A DNA stretch of 64,000 nt, from positions 1 through 64,000 of the forward strand of contig DWXE01000006.1 of NCBI GenBank assembly GCA_019119355.1, given 5' to 3'. This document shows, in pieces, positions 1-8,070 of the stretch (within the stretch, counting starts at the first letter, position 1; every line of letters starts with the position of its first letter). Origin of the DNA: Candidatus Eisenbergiella merdigallinarum. Its GTDB lineage: Bacteria; Bacillota; Clostridia; Lachnospirales; Lachnospiraceae. The translations under genes and the position numbers were made by a program. Under the pieces are notes generated by a model. That model had not been told where the DNA came from, did not search any database, and saw only the letters and a program-made list of their open reading frames with translations.

Positions 1-700
1 GGACGAGGCCCGCAGCGTTTCCCAGTTCTCCGGAACGCCCGGCATCGTGTCGGTGAAGGACTTCTTCTACGAAAACGACACCGCCTATATCGTGATGGAG
101 TATATCGAGGGCGTGAGCCTGAAGGAATACCTGAAACAGAAGGGCGGGAAGCTTCCCGAAGAAGAAGCTCTGGCAATCCTGCGGCCGGTGCTGGAAGCGC
201 TGGAGCAGGTGCACGGAGCGGGGATCGTGCACCGGGATATCAGCCCGGACAACATCATGTTGACCTTCGGGGAAGGGGACGGCTCATCCGGGGAGAGCGG
301 CGGCTCTGGAATCGCCCCGGAAACCGTCCATGGAAACATCGCCGCCGTCCGCCTCATCGACTTCGGCGCGGCCCGCATGACGGCGAAGAACGACCAGAAA
401 TCCCTGACCATCATCTTAAAGCACGGCTACGCCCCGGAGGAGCAGTACCGCTCCCATGGGGAGCAGGGGCCCTGGACGGACGTGTACGCCCTCTGCGCCG
501 TGCTCTACCGGATGCTCACGGGAACGGTTCCGGAGCCCGCCATGGACCGGCTGTTTTCCGACGATCTGAAACGGCCGGAAGAGCTGGGAGCAGTTGTCAG
601 CCCGGCGGTTTCGGACGCGGTGATGAAGGGGCTGGCAGTGAAGAAGGACGACCGCATCCGGACGGTGCGGGAGCTGGAGGATGCGCTGTATGCGGGAAAG
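1..700 (+). repeat. Kinase-domain duplication, copy 1
   Basis: Bases 2 to about 700 match 3133 to about 3831 at a constant offset of 3131 bp, with scattered, mostly silent substitutions. Similarity fades at the membrane helix. This is the homologous part of the two tandem kinase genes. Confidence 0.85.
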
Positions 701-2818
701 CGGCTGAAAAATAACCGTTCCGAAAAGCGGGGCCGAATCCGTGCCGCAGCGCTGGCTGCCGCCTGTCTGGTCGGAATCGCAATCGCCGGGGCCGGAATCC
801 TTTTCACGGCGGAAAGGCTCAAATCCCCCGATGCGGCAAAACGGGCCGCAGGGCAGAATGAAGCCTCAAACCCCACGGAATCAGGAGAATCCTTTAAAGA
901 GGGGCGGGCGGATCAGTCCGCTGCCGCACAGGCCGGGGACGATTTCGGCGGCGAAGCGGGCGAAGACGGGGCGGATGTGAGCCTTACGCTGGAGGAAAAT
1001 GCCCACAATCCGGGCGAGCAGATCGTCTGGCCCAGGGCCGAGACGATGATTGCGGGCGGAGAGAATCATCTGCTCTCCCTGCGGGATGACGGGACAGTGC
1101 TGGCGGCGGGGAACAATTCCTTCGGCCAGTGCGATGTGGGGGAATGGAAGGATGTTGCAGCCGTATACGCCAGCAACACTTTTTCCGCCGGACTGCGCAC
1201 GGACGGCACCGTGCTGGTGGCGGGCAGCGATACTCTGGCGCAGGCCGTATCCTCCTGGCAGGGAGTGACCATGTTGGCCCTGGGGAACAGCCACATCCTG
1301 GGCCTGACTCAGGACGGCAGGGTGCTTTCCGCGGGAACCAACACGGACGGCTGCTGCGAAACGGGGGACTGGGAGGACATTCAGTCGGTCTGGGCCGGCA
1401 ACTATGTCTCCTTTGGGATCACCTCCGGGGGAAAGGTGAAGACGGCAGGCCAGTTGAGTTCAAATCTTACGGATGAAGAAGGGGCCAGGGAGCGTATCGG
1501 CACCTGGAGCGGCATCCGCCAGATCGTGGACTATATGGGATATCTTTATGGCCTTACGGACGAAGGGGCCGTGCTCTGTGCGGGGCGCGCGGTGGAACAG
1601 AACGAAGAGAGCATTAGATCCTGGAACAATATTTGCCGTCTGCAGGCCGGGGACGGATTTGTGGCCGGACTGCAGGCGGACGGGACGCTGGTTGCGCTGG
1701 CGGGAAGCATCAACGACCAGACGGAAGAGACCGCAGGCTGGAAGGATGTGGCAGCAATCTCCTCCACGATGTACAATCTGATCGGCCTGAAACGGGACGG
1801 TTCCATCGTGGTGACGGAGCCATGCAAAGGAGGAAGCAGCACGCTGGAGGAGATCCTTTCCCTGACGGACGCGGTGCAGGCGGTCTGGCTGGACGACAGT
1901 CTGATTGTGCTCCGTGCGAACGGGAAGGTGCGCAATACAGGCTTTGTAAAATATTATGAGAACGAGCTGGCGGATTTGAGCGGCTGGAACGACATCGTCC
2001 AGCTCGCTGCCAACAGCGATACTGCGGCGGGACTGTGCGCGGACGGCCATGTGGTGTACTCGAAAAGGGCCGGCGTGAGCATACCGAATGAGCTGGTAGA
2101 AGAGTTTGGCAGAGAAGGAGCGGCCGATCTGGCGTGGGAACGCAAAGAGCTGACTCCGGATCTGATATCGGGCTGGAGAAATGTGCAGGCAATCTCTCTG
2201 TCAGCGGATCATGCTGCCGCGCTGCTTCTGGACAAAACCGCTGCTGCAGCGGGCTTTCCGGAGAGACAGGATCTGGTGGATTATCATACCGGACTGACGG
2301 CCAACGGCTCCTGCCAGGTGGAAGGCTGGGCGGAATTGAAGCAGGTTCTTGCGCTGAACGGAGAGACCGTCGGTCTGAAAGAGGACGGAACCCTGACGAC
2401 TACGAGGGAGATGCCGGAAGAATGGGCCGGATATACGGATATTGAGAGCATCTGGGGCAATGCAACCTTCCGCACTGCGGCCGCCATCCGTTCCGACGGG
2501 TCTGTGGTCTATCTGTATCGGGGGAGCGATGCCTACGGGCAGAACAACGTAAACGGGTGGACGGATATGGTGCAGCTTTCCGTAGGCCGCAAGCATACCG
2601 TGGGCCTGCGCGCGGACGGCACGGTGGCCGCCGTGGGCGATAATTTTGCCGGGCAGTGCGAGGTGGAGGAATGGAGCGGCATCGTGAGCGTTGCCGCGGG
2701 AGACAGCGGAACCGTCGGCATCACGGATCAGGGAAACGTGCTGCTGGCAGGGACGCTGCCCAACGATTTTTTCGTGGCTGAGAGCTGGCCCGCCGTGACG
2801 GTGCCGGATGGGAGGTAA
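1..2818 (+). CDS. Ser/Thr protein kinase with RCC1-like ectodomain (5' end outside window)
   Basis: The reading frame is open from base 2, so the true start and the ATP-binding lobe lie upstream of the window. Visible in order: hinge motif VMEYIEGVSL, catalytic loop HRDISPDN, metal-binding IDFGAAR, activation-loop end GYAPEEQY, then TDVYAL, all intact, so the visible catalytic core looks active. A basic stretch (KNNRSEKRGR) and one hydrophobic helix (AALAAACLVGIAIAGAGI) follow, then an acidic linker and about 600 residues of short repeats built around DGTV..AG, W.D and V.AG..H..GL. The repeats resemble RCC1/beta-propeller blades. Predicted topology is kinase inside and repeats outside. The downstream paralogue starts 2 bp after this stop, so both are probably cotranscribed. 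Substrate and ligand are unknown; sensing by the repeat domain is inference. Confidence 0.85.
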   Translation, partial: DEARSVSQFSGTPGIVSVKDFFYENDTAYIVMEYIEGVSLKEYLKQKGGKLPEEEALAILRPVLEALEQVHGAGIVHRDISPDNIMLTFGEGDGSSGESGGSGIAPETVHGNIAAVRLIDFGAARMTAKNDQKSLTIILKHGYAPEEQYRSHGEQGPWTDVYALCAVLYRMLTGTVPEPAMDRLFSDDLKRPEELGAVVSPAVSDAVMKGLAVKKDDRIRTVRELEDALYAGKRLKNNRSEKRGRIRAAALAAACLVGIAIAGAGILFTAERLKSPDAAKRAAGQNEASNPTESGESFKEGRADQSAAAQAGDDFGGEAGEDGADVSLTLEENAHNPGEQIVWPRAETMIAGGENHLLSLRDDGTVLAAGNNSFGQCDVGEWKDVAAVYASNTFSAGLRTDGTVLVAGSDTLAQAVSSWQGVTMLALGNSHILGLTQDGRVLSAGTNTDGCCETGDWEDIQSVWAGNYVSFGITSGGKVKTAGQLSSNLTDEEGARERIGTWSGIRQIVDYMGYLYGLTDEGAVLCAGRAVEQNEESIRSWNNICRLQAGDGFVAGLQADGTLVALAGSINDQTEETAGWKDVAAISSTMYNLIGLKRDGSIVVTEPCKGGSSTLEEILSLTDAVQAVWLDDSLIVLRANGKVRNTGFVKYYENELADLSGWNDIVQLAANSDTAAGLCADGHVVYSKRAGVSIPNELVEEFGREGAADLAWERKELTPDLISGWRNVQAISLSADHAAALLLDKTAAAAGFPERQDLVDYHTGLTANGSCQVEGWAELKQVLALNGETVGLKEDGTLTTTREMPEEWAGYTDIESIWGNATFRTAAAIRSDGSVVYLYRGSDAYGQNNVNGWTDMVQLSVGRKHTVGLRADGTVAAVGDNFAGQCEVEEWSGIVSVAAGDSGTVGITDQGNVLLAGTLPNDFFVAESWPAVTVPDGR

Positions 2819-2820
2819 CA

Positions 2821-5808
2821 ATGGATCAGGACAAAATCTGGGAAAGTTTTGGAAGAAACGGGCAGAATCAAAGTCCCCGCTGCCTGGTGGTGAATACGGT
2901 TCTGGCGGGAAAATATCTGGTTGGTCCGGTGCTGGGCGAAGGCGGCTTCGGCATCACCTATGCGGGCTACGACCTGAACATGAAAACCCGCATCGCCATC
3001 AAGGAGTATTTCCCCGTGGAGCTGGTGAGCCGGGACACCACACGTCTTTCTGAGGGCGGCGGGAGCGACCGGGTGATCTCCCTAAGCGGGGAAAAGAGTA
3101 AAACCTACCGCCAGGGGCTGCAGAAGTACGTGGACGAGGCCCGCAGCGTTTCCCGGTTCTCCGGAACGCCCGGCATCGTGTCGGTGAAGGACTTTTTCTA
3201 CGAAAACGACACCGCCTACATCGTGATGGAGTACATCGAAGGCGTGAGCCTGAAGGAATATCTGAAACAGAGGGGCGGGAAGCTTCCCGAAGAAGAAGCC
3301 CTGGCCATCCTGCGGCCGGTGCTGGAAGCGCTGGAGCAGGTACACGAAGCGGGGATCGTCCACCGGGATATCAGCCCGGACAACATCATGCTGACCTTTG
3401 CGGGGGAGGGCGGCTCATCCGGGGGGAGCGACGCCGCCGGAAAGGGAACGGAAACCGTCCATGGAAACATCGCCTCTGTCCGCCTCATCGACTTCGGCGC
3501 AGCCCGCATGACGGCGAAGAACGACCAGAAGTCTCTGACCATCATCTTAAAGCACGGCTACGCCCCGGAGGAGCAGTACCGCTCCCACGGGGAGCAGGGC
3601 CCCTGGACGGACGTGTACGCCCTCTGCGCCGTGCTCTACCGGATGCTCACCGGAACCGTGCCGGAGCCCGCCATGGACCGTCTGTTTTCCGACGATCTGA
3701 AACGTCCCGAAGAGCTGGGGGCCGATGTTAGCCCGGCGGTTTCGGACGCAGTGATGAAGGGGCTGGCGGTGAAGAAGGAGAATCGCATCCGGAGCATGCG
3801 GGAGCTTTCCGATGCGTTGTATGCGGGAAAGAGGCTGAAAACGGACCAGGCAAAGAAGCGCCGCATCCTGACCATAGCCGCCTTTGCGGCGGGCCTTTTT
3901 GTCCTGGCCGGTACGGCGGCGGGAATCAGCGCGGCGGTACTGGATTTCGGCCCTCTGAAAACGGGGACGGCCGTTCAGGACAGCGCAGGGCAGGATACAA
4001 TGGAAGCGGAAGACGACGGAAGCACGGAACAGGAAAGCTCCCTGGAGCCCGCGCTTTCCGGGGAGGATGCCATTTTGCTGGAAGAGGCGCAGGAGGATGA
4101 GGAATGGGAGATCGTCGCCGTGCAAACGCCGCAGACGAGCTGCGCCGGCGGCCTGTCCCATGCCGTGTTTTTGCGGGAGGACGGGACGGTGACCTCCTGC
4201 GGAAGCAACGGCTACGGCCAGCGGAATCTGGAGGAATGGAGCCGCGTGGCGGCTGTGGCCGCGGGGGATACGTTTACGGCGGGCCTTCTGGAAAACGGCA
4301 CGGTCGTAGTGGCGGGCGAGCTGGAGGGGAAGGCCGACGTGGAACGCTGGGAAAATGTGACTTCCATTTCCGCCTGCGACGGGCATCTTCTCGGGCTCAC
4401 CGCAGACGGTAAAATCCTGGCGAATCAGGGCTATGGCAAAGGAACGGATACGTCCTTCCTGGAATGGGAGGACGTGAAAGCCGTCTGCGCGGGGTTGTAC
4501 GTGGCGGCGGCCGTCACCGGGGACGGAACCGTGCACGCCGTCGGATTCGAGGGGTGGCAGGCTGCGGCGATCACGGGCTGGGAGGATGTGACGGCCCTGG
4601 CCTGCAGCCAGACCACCGTATTCGGGCTGACGCGGGACGGAAGCGTAAAATACGCCAAGCTGTGGGAAAACTGGTCCGATATAAACATCGACGAAAGATT
4701 TGAGGGGATCGAAAATTTTCAAAATGTGGCTCAGCTTTACGTCAGGCCGGGAGAGGCATACGGCGTCACGGCGGACGGAAGGCTCCTGGCCGCCGGGAGC
4801 GGGATCCCGGAAGAGGTGGACGGCTGGGAGGGGCTGCGCGGGATTGCGGGGACGCTCCATGAAAACAATCTGGCCGGAATGGGAACGGACGGCTCTCTGG
4901 TGAAATATTCTCCCCGTCAGGGAAACAGCGCGCCGGAGGAAATGGCGGGGCTGGAAAAGGTATTCGTATTTAACGGCATAGGCGAGGGCGTCACCTCGCT
5001 GATCGGCATTACGGAGGACCATTCCCTTCTGACCTTCGGCAACAGCTCCAGGCTTCCCGAGCTGGAGAAAGCGGCGGATGTGCAGCAGGTGGGGGAGCTT
5101 TACTATACGGACTCCATCGGCATTTCCTATGGCTTCGTCTGGCTGGACAGGGCGGGGACGCTCTATTCCTGCAATCAGAGCAATTTCTTCCAGCCGGTTC
5201 CCCTTCTTCAAAACGGGGAACAGCTCGTTACGGAAACCTTCGGATACTACAGCATATGCGCGGTTCTGGAAAATGACGGGACGGTGGCCCTGATCGCGAT
5301 GGACGAGGAAGCGGGGATCCCCGACGGATTCGAAGAAGCGGAGGAATGGACGGAAATCTCCCAGATCGCGGGCTGCTCCGGAAGGGTATCCACGGGAATC
5401 CTTCTGGGCCTGCGGGAGGACGGCACGGTGGTGTCCGCCGCCCATCCGGGTTATCCCGGCCGCCTGGAGGGAGACTGGACGCAGATTGCTTCCCTGTACG
5501 CGGGAGACTATGCCATCGGGGCGATCCGAAAGGACGGTACGGCGCAGTTTCTGGAGGATCGGCCGGAATATAACTACGGCCAGTACAACACCAGCGGATG
5601 GGAGGATCTTACCCAGCTCGCCCTGGGCCAGTACCATACGGCGGGATTGCGATCTGACGGCACGGTGTACGCCACGGGCAGGAACGACGCTGGGCAGTGC
5701 GACGTGGAGGGATGGACGGATATCGTGTATATCGCCGCAGGGGACAGCTGCACGGTGGGCGTGCGCGCCGACGGCACCCTTGCCGTAGCCGGAGAGCTCG
5801 GCTGGTAA
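2821..5808 (+). CDS. Ser/Thr protein kinase with RCC1-like ectodomain (complete paralogue)
   Basis: 995 residues, complete. Starts at ATG 2821 after GGGAGG. Glycine-rich loop GEGGFG is at residues 40-44, ATP-anchoring Lys is in AIKEYFP (K61), catalytic loop HRDISPDN around D183, DFG at 224-226, and GYAPEEQY near 246-253. A single membrane helix lies near 350-371, then an acidic linker and RCC1-like repeats (about 435-995). The kinase domain is nearly the same as that of the gene just upstream, while the repeat domains have diverged strongly. It is not a PASTA kinase: no PASTA repeats are seen. An ECF sigma gene follows about 100 bp downstream, so phosphorylation may feed into that sigma factor, but this is inference from position only. 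A frameshift-free reading frame and intact catalytic residues argue for a working enzyme. Confidence 0.88.
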   Translation: MDQDKIWESFGRNGQNQSPRCLVVNTVLAGKYLVGPVLGEGGFGITYAGYDLNMKTRIAIKEYFPVELVSRDTTRLSEGGGSDRVISLSGEKSKTYRQGLQKYVDEARSVSRFSGTPGIVSVKDFFYENDTAYIVMEYIEGVSLKEYLKQRGGKLPEEEALAILRPVLEALEQVHEAGIVHRDISPDNIMLTFAGEGGSSGGSDAAGKGTETVHGNIASVRLIDFGAARMTAKNDQKSLTIILKHGYAPEEQYRSHGEQGPWTDVYALCAVLYRMLTGTVPEPAMDRLFSDDLKRPEELGADVSPAVSDAVMKGLAVKKENRIRSMRELSDALYAGKRLKTDQAKKRRILTIAAFAAGLFVLAGTAAGISAAVLDFGPLKTGTAVQDSAGQDTMEAEDDGSTEQESSLEPALSGEDAILLEEAQEDEEWEIVAVQTPQTSCAGGLSHAVFLREDGTVTSCGSNGYGQRNLEEWSRVAAVAAGDTFTAGLLENGTVVVAGELEGKADVERWENVTSISACDGHLLGLTADGKILANQGYGKGTDTSFLEWEDVKAVCAGLYVAAAVTGDGTVHAVGFEGWQAAAITGWEDVTALACSQTTVFGLTRDGSVKYAKLWENWSDINIDERFEGIENFQNVAQLYVRPGEAYGVTADGRLLAAGSGIPEEVDGWEGLRGIAGTLHENNLAGMGTDGSLVKYSPRQGNSAPEEMAGLEKVFVFNGIGEGVTSLIGITEDHSLLTFGNSSRLPELEKAADVQQVGELYYTDSIGISYGFVWLDRAGTLYSCNQSNFFQPVPLLQNGEQLVTETFGYYSICAVLENDGTVALIAMDEEAGIPDGFEEAEEWTEISQIAGCSGRVSTGILLGLREDGTVVSAAHPGYPGRLEGDWTQIASLYAGDYAIGAIRKDGTAQFLEDRPEYNYGQYNTSGWEDLTQLALGQYHTAGLRSDGTVYATGRNDAGQCDVEGWTDIVYIAAGDSCTVGVRADGTLAVAGELGW
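3133..3831 (+). repeat. Kinase-domain duplication, copy 2
   Basis: Partner of the block at 2-700, same strand, offset 3131 bp. Sequence beyond it (linker and RCC1-like repeats) aligns only weakly with the first copy. Confidence 0.85.
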
Positions 5809-5849
5809 AGGAGGATGCATAATCTGCTGTTTTTCGCAAAAAATTAAAT

Positions 5850-5897
5850 GGGATGTCCCTTTTTGACCTCGAACTCACAATTAGAAGTGAGAGGGGG
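5850..5897 (+). promoter_or_regulatory. Structured leader of the ECF sigma gene
   Basis: Two small symmetric elements precede the sigma gene: GGGA-TG-TCCC (5850-5859) followed by five T, and CTCAC-N8-GTGAG (5874-5891) directly abutting the AGGGGG ribosome binding site (5892-5897). The second stem could mask or present the ribosome binding site. Function is inferred from position only. Confidence 0.45.
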
Positions 5898-5905
5898 TAA
5901 TGCGA

Positions 5906-6412
5906 ATGACGGATTGGGAACTGCTGGAGCTGCTTGAGGCAGACCCCGGCCTCGGCATACTTGCGCTGATCGAACAGTACACGGATTTACTGAGCTATGT
6001 GGTATCCCTGCGGCTGAGAAATCCGTTGGATATACAGGAATGCGTACAGGATACTTTTACGGATTTTTATCTGAGCAGGAAGAATTTCAACCCGGAAAAG
6101 GGCACGCTGTCCGCGTATCTGGTTGCCATAGCCAGACACAAGGCGGTCTACCGCTACCGGGAGATCCAGAAGAACTGGAAGCTTTCCCTCGCTGCCGGCG
6201 TGCCGGAGGAAACCATCGGCATGGAGGAGCGGACGGCGCTGGAACAGGCCCTTTCCCACCTCCCGGAGTCCGACGCAAAAATTCTGCGCCTGAAATATTA
6301 CGAGGGCTACACCGCGAAGGAAATCGGGGAGATGCTGGGAATTTCCCACGAGGCGGTAAAAAAGAGGATCCAGCGCGCCCTGAAAAAGGCCATGATCCTG
6401 ATGGAGGAATGA
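5906..6412 (+). CDS. ECF-type RNA polymerase sigma factor
   Basis: 168 residues from ATG 5906, chosen because AGGGGG at 5892-5897 is 8 nt away; the in-frame ATG at 5900 is too close. Region 2 is recognisable (IQECVQDTFTDFYL, then YLVAIARHKAVYRYRE), and region 4 holds a helix-turn-helix (YTAKEIGEMLGISHEAVKKR) after LPESDAKILRLKYYEG. No region 3, as expected for the ECF class. No anti-sigma gene is adjacent; the neighbours are two transmembrane kinases upstream and a diguanylate cyclase downstream, so control by kinase signalling rather than an anti-sigma factor is plausible but unproven. Likely target promoters cannot be read from the window. Confidence 0.9.
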   Translation: MTDWELLELLEADPGLGILALIEQYTDLLSYVVSLRLRNPLDIQECVQDTFTDFYLSRKNFNPEKGTLSAYLVAIARHKAVYRYREIQKNWKLSLAAGVPEETIGMEERTALEQALSHLPESDAKILRLKYYEGYTAKEIGEMLGISHEAVKKRIQRALKKAMILMEE

Positions 6413-6446
6413 GCCGGACGGCCAGGCGGAGCCTTCCGGTTATCAG

Positions 6447-6475
6447 GGAGCTGTTGCCTGTGCATCAGCTCCTTT
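6447..6475 (+). terminator. Possible terminator after the sigma gene
   Basis: GGAGCTG (6447-6453) pairs with CAGCTCC (6466-6472) around a 12-nt loop and is followed by TTT. The T-tract is short, so termination may be weak. Confidence 0.45.
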
Positions 6476-6510
6476 CGTATGCACAAAAACAGGCTTCGGA
6501 GCTTTCCCGA

Positions 6511-6539
6511 TTGACAGCAGGTCGTAATTAAGATACCAT
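6511..6539 (+). promoter_or_regulatory. Promoter for the GGDEF gene
   Basis: TTGACA (6511-6516), 17-bp spacer, TACCAT (6534-6539), followed about 35 bp later by the AAAGGAG ribosome binding site. Confidence 0.5.
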
Positions 6540-6577
6540 ATTTTAGAAGCAATTCTGACCAAAAAGGAGTGGCAAAA

Positions 6578-7966
6578 TTGAGAAAAGAGGCGGAAATGAC
6601 CAAAAGCGGAGGTTATTTGTTCTGGGGACTGGTTGCCATAGAACTTTTCATGTCCTTTTCTTTTCTGGGCTATGTCCATATCGAGCCGATTTCCATCACG
6701 CTCGTGTATATTCCCGTGCTGGTGGCCGGATGCGTGCTGGGGGCGAAGGAGGCGGCCGCTGTGGGAGCCGTGTTCGGCCTCGCCTCCATGTGGAAGGCTT
6801 CTGCCTTTTATGTATCGGCCGGGGACGCGATTTTCTCTCCCACGATGAGCGGAAAGCCTCTGGAGAGCGCGATTCTCAGCGTGGGGACGCGCATGCTGTT
6901 CGGATTCATCGCCGGGCTCCTGTACCGGGCGGCGGAAAAGGGCAGGCATCCCCTCGCGGGCGTGATCGCGGTGTCCACTTTCGGGAGAACCCTGCATACG
7001 TTCCTCGTCTATGCCTGCATGGAGCTGCTCTTTCCGGAAGCGGGCTTCGGCGTATCCAATACGCTGGACAATTTACGGCGGTGGGATTTCCTGCCCGCTG
7101 TCCTGATTACGGACGCAATCATTGTCCTGAGCTACCTGTTCTGCAGTTCCGATTTCCTGCAGCGCCTGCTTCGGAATGTCAGCCTGATGGATCACGAGAT
7201 TACGGGCGAAAAACACCGGCGGAGAAGCTCGATGATCGTGATCGCTCTTTTCGGCCTCGTCCTGATCGCATCCATCAACGTGGCGCTGTATTTTACGGAC
7301 CGGATCGGGATGGTTATATCCCGCCACGGGGTCGAGCTGTCCGAAAAGGCCTCCTACGATGTGCTGCATTTGCAGATTCAGTTTTTGCTGGGCATGATTT
7401 CGCTGGCGATCCTGGTGATCATCGCGATCATCCTGTACCAGAAAAACTCCAGTTATCTTTATTATCAGGCGCGATTGGACGGGCTGACGGAGCTTATGGG
7501 AAGAAATCAGTTCTTTCAGACCGGCGAACGCCTCTTAAACTCCATGACATGGGAGGATCCGGAAAAGACGGGCTGCTTTATCATTCTGGACGTGGACTAT
7601 TTCAAGGGCATCAACGATAATTACGGCCATCCGGAGGGAGACCGGATTTTGAAAGAGGTGTCGGAAAGGCTGAGGGCGGTATTTGAGGGGAAAGGGATCC
7701 TGGGCAGGCTCGGAGGAGACGAGTTCGTCGTGCTGCTGCATGATCCGATGACGAAGGAAGAGGTGGAGAAGCTGATGAATTCGCTGAAAGCGAGGCTGAG
7801 CGAGATCCGGGTGCAGGAGGAATGTATCACCTGCAGCATCGGCGTCATTCCCGCAGAGCCGGAATACAGCATCGACGAGTTGTACCGAAATGCGGACCGC
7901 CTGCTCTATGAAGCGAAGAAAAAGGGCAGGGACCGGTTTGTCCTCGGTTACCGATTTCACGGTTGA
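6578..7966 (+). CDS. Membrane-bound diguanylate cyclase (GGDEF)
   Basis: About 462 residues, starting at TTG 6578, which has AAAGGAG 8 nt upstream; ATG 6596 is an alternative. The N-terminal half has several membrane helices, beginning LFWGLVAIELFMSFSFLGY and with a segment resembling the ECF-transporter S-component fold (ITLVYIPVLVAGCVLGAKEA). A further helix pair (about 220-290) precedes a C-terminal GGDEF domain with intact GGDEF at residues 379-383 and upstream DVDYFKGINDNYGH. It should make cyclic di-GMP from two GTP. The RxxD inhibitory site expected just before GGDEF is missing (EGKG there), so product inhibition through that site is unlikely. No EAL partner is nearby. The ligand of the membrane sensor is unknown. 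Confidence 0.88.
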   Translation: MRKEAEMTKSGGYLFWGLVAIELFMSFSFLGYVHIEPISITLVYIPVLVAGCVLGAKEAAAVGAVFGLASMWKASAFYVSAGDAIFSPTMSGKPLESAILSVGTRMLFGFIAGLLYRAAEKGRHPLAGVIAVSTFGRTLHTFLVYACMELLFPEAGFGVSNTLDNLRRWDFLPAVLITDAIIVLSYLFCSSDFLQRLLRNVSLMDHEITGEKHRRRSSMIVIALFGLVLIASINVALYFTDRIGMVISRHGVELSEKASYDVLHLQIQFLLGMISLAILVIIAIILYQKNSSYLYYQARLDGLTELMGRNQFFQTGERLLNSMTWEDPEKTGCFIILDVDYFKGINDNYGHPEGDRILKEVSERLRAVFEGKGILGRLGGDEFVVLLHDPMTKEEVEKLMNSLKARLSEIRVQEECITCSIGVIPAEPEYSIDELYRNADRLLYEAKKKGRDRFVLGYRFHG

Positions 7967-7990
7967 AAAGAGCGCGGAAGCTTCGGGCTG

Positions 7991-8058
7991 AACAAAAAGA
8001 AGCGTCGTGCAAAACGATGTCCTGATATGGCGGGCTGTCGATTTGCACGACGCTTCTT
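7991..8058 (-). terminator. Terminator between convergent transcription units
   Basis: A perfect 17-bp inverted repeat, 7997-8013 against 8042-8058, with a 28-nt loop. Read on the minus strand the stem ends in a run of T (complement of 7991-7998), so it best serves the minus-strand regulator/ABC operon; it may also stop transcripts from the GGDEF gene. Confidence 0.75.
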
Positions 8059-8070
8059 GCGCCATGCGTT

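Noticed and set aside
3547-5820. Very long open frame on the minus strand opposite the second kinase
   Set aside because: It lacks a ribosome binding site, shows no domain, and mirrors the GC-rich codon pattern of the kinase gene, whose motifs are intact. The same holds for the other long antisense frames (for example 28214-30436, 31819-33393 and 42732-44213).
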